Below are positions 57,752-64,000 of a stretch of 64,000 bases of DNA, piece after piece. The first letter of the stretch is position 1; each line of letters opens with the position of its first letter. The DNA is from Oscillospiraceae bacterium (GTDB lineage Bacteria; Bacillota; Clostridia; Oscillospirales; Oscillospiraceae). The position numbers were made by a program, and so were the translations under genes. Under the pieces are notes generated by a model that did no database searches, was not told where the DNA came from, and saw only the letters and a list, made by a program, of their open reading frames with translations. The stretch spans positions 21,768-85,767 of the forward strand of contig JAEDDG010000005.1 of assembly GCA_016293865.1 (NCBI GenBank), given 5' to 3'.

Positions 57752-58261
57752 ATGTTAAACGAAAACATTAAAGCAATCAGAAAATCAAAAGGGCTTTCGC
57801 AGGAAGAACTTGCTGTCAGGCTGAACGTGGTGCGGCAAACAATCTCCAAATGGGAGCAGGGATTGTCAGTCCCCGACTCTGACATGTTAATCTCCATATC
57901 GGATGCGCTTGAAACACCTGTAAGCACATTACTCGGAGAAACTGTTGCGGAAACGAAAGCAGACGACCTGAAAGTGATCACCGAAAAACTGGAAATCATA
58001 AATCTGCAGCTTGCGCAAAGAAAGGACGCGAGACGGAAAACGCTTCATTGGCTGCTGATCACACTGTGTGCGGTGATCATGACAATTTCTGCGGCCTTAA
58101 TCGTATTGAACAGTCCTTATCTTGGCTGGAATTACAGCGACCCTGAAACCGCCGTTGCCGGAACAGTTCTGCACGCATTGGAATGGCTGTTTGTCAGATT
58201 CGCGCCGGTTATCCTCATAGGGGCCATCGCCGGGATTTTCCTGACGCGGAAAAAGGGATAA
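57752..58261 (+). CDS. XRE-family regulator with C-terminal membrane segments
   Basis: A 169-residue protein. The N-terminal Cro/C1 helix-turn-helix (NIKAIRKSKGLSQEELAVRL with VVRQTISKWEQGLSVPD, residues 3-60) is strong. A short coiled linker follows, then two hydrophobic segments (about 105-127 and 148-165), so the DNA-binding domain is likely tethered to the membrane. ATG 57752 follows AAAGGCGG; an upstream TTG frame adds only eight residues. This layout is common in small clostridial regulators that sense envelope stress or antimicrobials. Its target is not evident; azlCD lies on the other side of the gap. Confidence 0.88.
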   Translation: MLNENIKAIRKSKGLSQEELAVRLNVVRQTISKWEQGLSVPDSDMLISISDALETPVSTLLGETVAETKADDLKVITEKLEIINLQLAQRKDARRKTLHWLLITLCAVIMTISAALIVLNSPYLGWNYSDPETAVAGTVLHALEWLFVRFAPVILIGAIAGIFLTRKKG

Positions 58262-58344
58262 AGCCGCACAGGTATCGGAGCCGTCCGGAAGTTCCATTTT
58301 GCGGCGGCATTTTCCAGAATCAGATTAAATAAGAGCTTTTGAAA

Positions 58345-58367
58345 ACGGCCGGCAAAATGCCGGCCGT
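58345..58367. terminator. Bidirectional hairpin terminator
   Basis: A perfect 10-bp stem with a 3-base loop lies between the XRE gene and the convergent lipoprotein gene. The minus-strand side has TTTTC after it. Confidence 0.7.
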
Positions 58368-58386
58368 TCAAAATTTCCGTCCAGTC

Positions 58387-59637
58387 TCAGGCGTCCTCTT
58401 CGCCGCTGTCTGACGGCGGCTCATTTTCCGGCGGTGTCTCCGGGTCAGTCTCGCCGGAGTTTTCATCCGCCTGCCCGCCGTCTTCCGGATCCTGCAGCTG
58501 CTGCTGCGCGCTCACGGACTCATACGTCAGTTCTCCGCTGCAGGAAGGATACGCCTCGGTATCCCACCAGTAGCTGTCGCTGAGCCGTGCGTCGCTGACA
58601 AACAGGGACGCCGCGCCGCCGTTGTCTGTAAACTTCGACGCATCCATGTGATAATCGGCGCCGTCAATGGTGACTATATTCCAGTAATGCGTCTCATTCC
58701 CGTACCGGCCGGCCACAACAACACACGGAATCTCCAGCGCGTCGCAAAGAACCTTGACGGCCATGGCATATCCCTTGCTGTTGGCCGTGCCGGCCACCAG
58801 TGCGCCATAGGCCGAGTCCTCCGCAGACCAGTGGCTCTCCGACAGCGCCGTCAGCTCAACATTGCCCGCCAGATACCGGCAGATCTCCAGAACCGCCTGA
58901 TCTTTTTCCTGTGCCGCGAACCAGTCGGAAACCTCCTCCGTTCTCTCCTGCAGATCGCTGACCAGCCTGCGCAGGACAGCCGTGTTCTCCGGATAGGTGA
59001 TGTTGACCTCCACAATACGGTTCACGGATTCTTCAGGATAAACGCTCACAGTCACTGTCGGAACCGCCAGAACCGTTCCCGGGTTTTCATAGTAGATTTT
59101 CTGTGCCTGACTGACAATATACTCGGCACTCAGCCGGCTGTTGCTGGTTTCGAAGGCAAAATATGTACCAAAGTTTTCAATAATCTCCTGCAGCTGCCCG
59201 TTCATGACCGACATGGTGACCACTTCGCGGATGCTGCTGATCTGAACCGCCGTCTTTTTATAGGTGACGGTAATCTCCGCCTCGTAGTAAGAGACATATT
59301 TGCTCAAAGACGAGCCCATATAATACACCGCATAGGCGCCCAGCGGCGTGTTGTTGGGAATATCCATGCAGACCGCGGACACGTCCTGCTCCACGTCGCC
59401 GCTGTAATTTGCGGTAAAGCGGAAAGTGCCGGTCTCGTTGCGCTCCTCAACCATGGCCAGCACCGCCGCATACAGTTCGCTGTAATCCGCGACCTCTTCC
59501 GCACGGGCCGAATTCACATTTTCCGTATCGGTCAGTTTGTGCTCAGTCACGGAGTACATCTCACCGTCCATGATGCCGCACCCGGCCAAAAGCGTCAGTG
59601 CCAGCAGCACAGCCGCAAAAAGTTGGATTTTTTTCAT
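58387..59637 (-). CDS. Lipoprotein with a transglutaminase-like fold lacking the catalytic Cys
   Basis: A 416-residue predicted lipoprotein. The lipobox LLAGC puts the lipid on Cys20. Residues 250-335 have a transglutaminase-like fold: NSKGYAMAVKVLCDALEIP, then NETHYWNIVTIDG and YHMDAS. In active members the first block is CxGYA; here Ser287 stands in the Cys position, while His317 and Asp332 of the triad remain. It is therefore probably a non-catalytic or altered binding protein. The C-terminal 40 residues are acidic and Pro-rich. It lies 26 bases after the atypical topoisomerase A gene on the same strand. Confidence 0.85.
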   Translation of the reverse strand: MKKIQLFAAVLLALTLLAGCGIMDGEMYSVTEHKLTDTENVNSARAEEVADYSELYAAVLAMVEERNETGTFRFTANYSGDVEQDVSAVCMDIPNNTPLGAYAVYYMGSSLSKYVSYYEAEITVTYKKTAVQISSIREVVTMSVMNGQLQEIIENFGTYFAFETSNSRLSAEYIVSQAQKIYYENPGTVLAVPTVTVSVYPEESVNRIVEVNITYPENTAVLRRLVSDLQERTEEVSDWFAAQEKDQAVLEICRYLAGNVELTALSESHWSAEDSAYGALVAGTANSKGYAMAVKVLCDALEIPCVVVAGRYGNETHYWNIVTIDGADYHMDASKFTDNGGAASLFVSDARLSDSYWWDTEAYPSCSGELTYESVSAQQQLQDPEDGGQADENSGETDPETPPENEPPSDSGEEDA

Positions 59638-59663
59638 ACGGCGGCTCCCCTTTCCGGCTGGTT

Positions 59664-61904
59664 TCAGTCCAGCATGCTCATCTGCTGCTCATCCGCGTCC
59701 TCTTCCTTCAGCAGCGCTCCTGCTGCCGGCAGCGAGCGCACGCGGTAACGGGCCAGATTTTTGATGCCCGTCTGCGTCAGCAGCCGTGCGCGGCAGACGG
59801 TCTGCCGCTTTTTCAGCGCCATGACCGCCACACCCTGCGTCGTCTTTGCAGATTTGGGCGCTAAAAGCGCTGTATTGACCACAAGCGTGCGGCCGTCCGT
59901 GGATGACAGCGCCACCTCAGTATCCCCAGTCAGCGGGATAATGGCCGTCAGCGGCGCTTTGTCGCTGTACGCGCCGGTCAGCCGCCGGCGGTTCGTCTTT
60001 GTGGCATAGCCGGCCAGCTCCACCCGGGCCGCCTTACCGTTTTCATAAACAAACAGCAGCGAGCCGGAATAGTCGCCGGGGTCGGTCATGAAAATAACAT
60101 TCTCCCCGTCATCCATGCCCAGCTCCGCCGGCAGGTAGCTGCCCAGAACTGACGCCTTTGTGTCGGCAAAATCAGCAGCGCGGGTCTTGTAGACCTGGTA
60201 CTGATCCGTAAAAATCAGAAGCTCCGTGCGGTTGGTTCCCTCAATCTGCTGGCGCAGACCGTCGCCGTCCTTGTACTTCTGCTCGCTGCTCATCCGCAGG
60301 CTCTGCGGCGTGATCTTTTTAAAATAACCGCCCTGCGACAGAAACAGGGTTACAGGATAGTCCTCCGCCTGCTCCTGTTCGTCGTACTCCTCAATCTCAT
60401 GATCGTAGACAATTTCAGTGCGGCGGGCGACGGCGTATTTTTTCCGGACAGCCGTCAGCTCGTCCACAATGATTCTGCGGATCCGCGCGGGCTTGGCCAG
60501 CGTATCCTCCAGATCCCTGATCTCCTCGCTCAACGCATCCGTTTCCGCCACGCGCTTGAGAATATACTCCTTATTGATGTTGCGCAGCTTGATCTCGGCC
60601 ACAAACTCCGCCTGGGCTTCATCAATCATAAAGCCGATCATCAGGTTCGGAATGACCTCCGCCTCTTCTTCCGTCTCCCGGATGATGGCAATGGCCTTGT
60701 CAATGTCCAGAAGGATCCGCCTCAGACCCTGGAGCAGATGGAGCTTTTCCTTTTTCTGGTTCAGAATGTGGTAAACTCTGCGCTTGACGCAGTCCGTGCG
60801 CCAGGCAGTCCACTCCTCCAGGATTTCCCGGGCACCCATCACCCGCGGCATGCCGGCAATCAGAATATTGAAGTTGCAGCTGACCGTGTCCTGCAGCGGC
60901 GTCAGCTTAAACAGCTTCGCCATCAGCTTGTCCGGATCCACACCGCGCTTGAGATCAATGGCCAGCTTCAGGCCGCTCAGGTCGCTCTCATCGCGCATAT
61001 CGCTGATTTCCCGGATCTTCCCGGCCTTGACGAGCTCGGCCACCTTGTCCAGAATCGCCTCAATCGTGGTTGAATAGGGAATTTCGTAAATCTCGATCAG
61101 GTTCTCCTTTTTGTCATACCGGTAACGGGCGCGCACGCGCACGCCGCCGCGGCCCGTTTCGTAAATCTGCCGCAGCTCCTGCATGTCGCAGATCACCTGG
61201 CCGCCTGTGGGAAAATCAGGCGCCAGAAGCGTCGCTGCGATGTCATGCTCCGGATTTTTCAAAAGCGCAATTGCCGTGTCACAGACTTCGCCCAGGTTGA
61301 AACCGCAGATCTGGCTGGCCATACCGACGGCGATGCCCTGATTGGCCGACACAAGCACATTGGGGAAGGTGGTCGGCAGAAGCGCCGGCTCCTTTGCCGT
61401 GTTGTCGTAGTTGTCCACAAAATCCACGGCGTCGCAGTCCAGGTCCCGGAAAAGCTCGGCACAGATGGGCGCCAGCTTCGCCTCCGTGTAGCGGGACGCG
61501 GCATAGGCCATATCCCTGGAATATGTTTTTCCGAAGTTTCCCTTTGAGTCCACAAACGGGTGCAGCAGCGCCTCATATCCCTTGGACAGGCGCACCATGG
61601 TCTCATAGATTGCCGCGTCGCCGTGGGGATTGTACCGCATGGTCTGGCCCACGATATTGGCGGACTTTGTCCTTCCGCCGTTCAGAAGGCCCATTTTGTA
61701 CATGGTATACAAAAGCTTTCTGTGCGAGGGCTTGAAGCCGTCAATCTCCGGAATTGCACGGGAGACAATGACGCTCATGGCGTAGGGCATATAGTTTTCA
61801 TCCAGTGTGCGGGTAATGGGCTGCTCCAGCACCTCCGGACGCAGACCCATCACGTTCGGGTTCGCGGCGTGTGCCGCCGGTTCCGCCGGTTTCTTTTTTG
61901 CCAT
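59664..61904 (-). CDS. Atypical type II topoisomerase subunit A (ParC/GyrA family)
   Basis: DNA-cleaving subunit of a type IIA topoisomerase, 746 residues. The catalytic Tyr139 is in AASRYTEAK, the breakage-reunion core has IPEIDGFKPSHRKLLY, and the C-terminal third is a shortened beta-pinwheel without a GyrA-box (QRRGGKG), so it is closer to ParC in function. In the quinolone region, PHGDAAIYE has Ala97 where GyrA has Ser83, and Glu101 for Asp87. It starts 12 bases after the subunit B gene. It differs enough from both GyrA and ParC to be an extra paralogue; the housekeeping gyrase would be elsewhere. Confidence 0.92.
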   Translation of the reverse strand: MAKKKPAEPAAHAANPNVMGLRPEVLEQPITRTLDENYMPYAMSVIVSRAIPEIDGFKPSHRKLLYTMYKMGLLNGGRTKSANIVGQTMRYNPHGDAAIYETMVRLSKGYEALLHPFVDSKGNFGKTYSRDMAYAASRYTEAKLAPICAELFRDLDCDAVDFVDNYDNTAKEPALLPTTFPNVLVSANQGIAVGMASQICGFNLGEVCDTAIALLKNPEHDIAATLLAPDFPTGGQVICDMQELRQIYETGRGGVRVRARYRYDKKENLIEIYEIPYSTTIEAILDKVAELVKAGKIREISDMRDESDLSGLKLAIDLKRGVDPDKLMAKLFKLTPLQDTVSCNFNILIAGMPRVMGAREILEEWTAWRTDCVKRRVYHILNQKKEKLHLLQGLRRILLDIDKAIAIIRETEEEAEVIPNLMIGFMIDEAQAEFVAEIKLRNINKEYILKRVAETDALSEEIRDLEDTLAKPARIRRIIVDELTAVRKKYAVARRTEIVYDHEIEEYDEQEQAEDYPVTLFLSQGGYFKKITPQSLRMSSEQKYKDGDGLRQQIEGTNRTELLIFTDQYQVYKTRAADFADTKASVLGSYLPAELGMDDGENVIFMTDPGDYSGSLLFVYENGKAARVELAGYATKTNRRRLTGAYSDKAPLTAIIPLTGDTEVALSSTDGRTLVVNTALLAPKSAKTTQGVAVMALKKRQTVCRARLLTQTGIKNLARYRVRSLPAAGALLKEEDADEQQMSMLD

Positions 61905-61916
61905 TGTCTCACCTCC

Positions 61917-63905
61917 TCATGAAATGTCGGCCAAATCCAGATACTTATACCCGTTTTCGGCAATATAATCCTTGCGCCCGGTCAGGTTGTCGCCCAGCAG
62001 CAGCTCAAACACGCGCGCCGTCTCCTCCGCCTCGTCCGGCATAACCTTGACGAGCCGGCGTGTCGCCGGGTTCATGGTGGTCATCCACATCATCTCCGGG
62101 TCATTTTCGCCGAGACCCTTGGAGCGCTGAACCGTCACTTTTTTCCCTTCCAGCTCCTTGAGAACATCCGCTTTTTCCTTGTCGGAATAGGCAAACCACG
62201 TTTTTTCCTTGCAGGTGATCTCAAAAAGCGGCGTTTCTGCAATGTAGACATATCCCTCCCGGATCAGCGTCGGGCAGAGCCTGTACAGCATGGTCAGAAT
62301 CAGCGTGCGGATCTGGAAGCCGTCCACATCGCCGTCGGTGCAGATAATCACTTTATTCCAGCGCAGGTTGCCCAGGTCAAACTGATTCAGATCCCTGCTT
62401 GCCTTGCTCTGGACCTCAACGCCGCACCCCAGAACCTTCATCAGATCCGTGATGATCTCGCTTTTGAAAATGCGCGGGTAATCGGCCTTCAGACAGTTGA
62501 GGATTTTGCCGCGCACAGGCATCAGTCCCTGGAATTCCGCATCTCTGGACTGCTTGCAGGCGCCCAGTGCCGAGTCGCCTTCCACAATATAAATCTCCCT
62601 GCGGGACACGTCCTTGGTGCGGCAATCCACGAACTTCTGTACGCGGTTTGCGATGTCGATTTTCTCTGTCAGCTTCTTTTTCTGGTTGATCCGGGCTTTT
62701 TCCGCCGTCTCACGGCTGCGCTTGTTCACCAGAACCTGATCGGCAATACGGTCGGCCTCCGGCTTATGCTCGATGAAATAAATGGCCAGCTGCTCTTTGA
62801 AAAATTCCGTCATTGCCTCCTGGATAAACCGGTTGGTGATGGCTTTCTTGGTCTGATTTTCGTAGGACGTCTGCGTGGAAAAGCAGTTGGTCACCAGAAT
62901 GAGGCAATCCTGCACATCCACAAAGCTGATTTTTGTTTCGTTTTTCTGATACTTCCCGGAATTTTTAATATACGTGTCAATGGCCGAGACGAACGCGCTG
63001 CGCGTGGCTTTTTCCGGCGCGCCGCCATGCTCCAGCCAGGACGAGTTATGGTAATACTCGATCAGGTTCACCTTATTGGAAAAGCAGAATGCAGCAGAGA
63101 GCTTCACCCGGTATTCCGGCTTGTCCTCCCGGTCACGGCCTTTGCGCGTGGTCTCGATGAAAAACGGCTGGGTCAGGGAATCCTCTCCGGCAATTTCTGC
63201 AACATAGTCGACAATGCCGTTTGCATAATTGTACTCCGTGGTTTCAAACCGGCCGCCCACCTGATTGCGGAACCGGAACGTCACGCCGGCATTCACCACC
63301 GCCTGCTTTTTCATGACGTTCATGAAGTATTCCGGCGGAATATTGATGTCGGTAAACACCTCGATGTCCGGCTTCCAGCGGGTCAGCGTGCCGGTTTTCT
63401 TCCGGTCCGCCGGCTCTGACTGAAGACCGCCCTTGTTCTTTCCCTTTTCAAAATGCAGAGAGTACTTTTTCCCGTCGCGCCAGACGGTCACATCCATATA
63501 AGCGGACGCATACTGCGTGGCGCAGGAGCCCAGGCCGTTGAGGCCCAGCGAATACTCATAGTTTTCGCCCTCGTCATTTTTATATTTGCCGCCGGCATAC
63601 AGCTCGCAGTATACCAGCTCCCAGTTGTAGCGCTTCTCAACCGGGTTCCAGTCCACCGGGCAGCCGCGGCCGAAATCCTCCACCTCAATGGATCCGTCTT
63701 CGTACCGGGTGACAATAATCAGGCTGCCGAAACCGGCACGCGCCTCGTCAATGGAATTGGAAAGGATCTCAAATACAGCGTGTTCGCAGCCTTCCAGCCC
63801 GTCCGATCCGAAAATCACGCCCGGTCTTTTGCGCACACGGTCCGCGCCCTTCAGCGCGGTGATGCTTTCGTTGTTGTACGCCGCAGTTTTTGAACTGTTT
63901 TTCAT
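61917..63905 (-). CDS. Atypical type II topoisomerase subunit B (ParE/GyrB family)
   Basis: ATPase and TOPRIM subunit, 662 residues. The GHKL ATP site has EILSNSIDEA (Glu and Asn), EDFGRGCPVDW and GLNGLGS; the switch Lys is in QTKKAITN. The TOPRIM domain has YIVEGDSALGACKQ (Glu), PVRGKILN and TDGDVDG (Asp-x-Asp). QRSKGLGE closes the ATP/tail region. The sequence is closer to ParE than to GyrB, but several motifs are unusual (SSWLEHGG for the ParE loop). It is first of a three-gene run with subunit A and the lipoprotein. AGGGGAAA precedes the ATG. Confidence 0.93.
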   Translation of the reverse strand: MKNSSKTAAYNNESITALKGADRVRKRPGVIFGSDGLEGCEHAVFEILSNSIDEARAGFGSLIIVTRYEDGSIEVEDFGRGCPVDWNPVEKRYNWELVYCELYAGGKYKNDEGENYEYSLGLNGLGSCATQYASAYMDVTVWRDGKKYSLHFEKGKNKGGLQSEPADRKKTGTLTRWKPDIEVFTDINIPPEYFMNVMKKQAVVNAGVTFRFRNQVGGRFETTEYNYANGIVDYVAEIAGEDSLTQPFFIETTRKGRDREDKPEYRVKLSAAFCFSNKVNLIEYYHNSSWLEHGGAPEKATRSAFVSAIDTYIKNSGKYQKNETKISFVDVQDCLILVTNCFSTQTSYENQTKKAITNRFIQEAMTEFFKEQLAIYFIEHKPEADRIADQVLVNKRSRETAEKARINQKKKLTEKIDIANRVQKFVDCRTKDVSRREIYIVEGDSALGACKQSRDAEFQGLMPVRGKILNCLKADYPRIFKSEIITDLMKVLGCGVEVQSKASRDLNQFDLGNLRWNKVIICTDGDVDGFQIRTLILTMLYRLCPTLIREGYVYIAETPLFEITCKEKTWFAYSDKEKADVLKELEGKKVTVQRSKGLGENDPEMMWMTTMNPATRRLVKVMPDEAEETARVFELLLGDNLTGRKDYIAENGYKYLDLADIS

Positions 63906-63932
63906 CAGATTTCCCCTATATTTTGCGTATAA

Positions 63933-63963
63933 TTTATAAACTTCTGCAAAGTACAGTTTACAA
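63933..63963 (-). promoter_or_regulatory. Weak promoter candidate for the topoisomerase operon
   Basis: TTGTAA (63958-63963) and TATAAA (63933-63938) are 19 bases apart; TTATAA at 18 is an alternative. The rest of the window to 64000 holds no recognisable gene. Confidence 0.35.
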
Positions 63964-64000
63964 GGGACTACACAGGGTAGGTATCTGACGGGAGGGGTGC

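Noticed and set aside
1..64000. CRISPR array, insertion sequence or prophage
   Set aside because: No regular repeat-spacer pattern, transposase, integrase or phage structural gene was seen anywhere in the window.

Overview
The window is a gene-dense, GC-rich chromosomal segment from an anaerobic Firmicute, most likely a gut-type member of the Clostridia (Oscillospiraceae-like). This is inferred from the gene types rather than from a marker phylogeny. The clues are S-layer-homology (SLH) surface proteins, a YabE-type 3D-domain cell-wall protein beside rsmA, a hexameric GdhA, an extra atypical type II topoisomerase pair, a Nim-type flavoprotein, FGGY-kinase and DeoR sugar regulons, TTGACA/TATAAT promoters and GGAGG ribosome sites. 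I see no phage, insertion sequence or CRISPR array. The sequence reads as stable chromosome with small islands of accessory metabolism and a few scars.

Layout. 1-6.9 kb: the end of argH, a sialate-esterase-like protein, an OGG1-type glycosylase, guaB, and a secreted deacetylase with SLH domains. 6.9-10.5 kb: a minus-strand operon (Na+/solute symporter, phenylacetate-CoA-ligase type enzyme, ACT-domain protein) behind a leader that encodes a Tyr/Phe-rich peptide and a terminator/antiterminator pair. 10.7-16.9 kb: two tandem ceramidase-like paralogues, gdhA, an SGNH hydrolase and a metallo-beta-lactamase-fold hydrolase. 17-21.7 kb: a 1511-residue SLH protein with sialidase-type Asp-boxes. 21.7-29.3 kb: a divergent sugar regulon (aldo/keto reductase, FGGY kinase, YjbQ and a TIM-like isomerase on one strand; a DHDPS-family aldolase, DeoR regulator and NagA-like deacetylase on the other). 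29.5-32.4 kb: a Trk potassium system. 32.4-35.8 kb: AlaX, then a sugar nucleotidyltransferase with NahK. 35.9-41.2 kb: a six-gene minus-strand run ending in a divergent acetate-kinase homologue. 41.4-46 kb: GNAT, AraC, an HpcH/HpaI aldolase, an alpha/alpha-barrel protein, a LacI fragment, a Nim-like protein and tRNA-Gln. 46-50 kb: a GarR-like reductase, AAG glycosylase, rsmA, YabE and tRNA-Pro. 50-58.3 kb: transporters, an SSB-like protein, a GNAT-YoaP protein, tRNA-Gly, azlCD and a membrane-attached XRE regulator. 58.4-63.9 kb: a transglutaminase-fold lipoprotein whose catalytic cysteine is missing, then the atypical topoisomerase pair.

The most interesting system is the leader at 10332-10547. 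A sigma-A-type promoter is followed by a 21-codon reading frame in which eight of ten consecutive codons are Tyr or Phe. An 11-bp hairpin over those codons comes next, then an 11-nt antiterminator strand, and then an 11-bp intrinsic terminator just before the symporter gene. This is the architecture of ribosome-mediated attenuation, unusual in a Firmicute where T-boxes normally do this job. It suggests the operon is switched on by aromatic amino acid shortage. That fits aryl-acid uptake and activation for making Phe/Tyr by reductive carboxylation better than it fits phenylacetate breakdown.

Start codons were chosen from ribosome-site spacing and family N-termini. Many long antisense ORFs are by-products of high GC and were left out.
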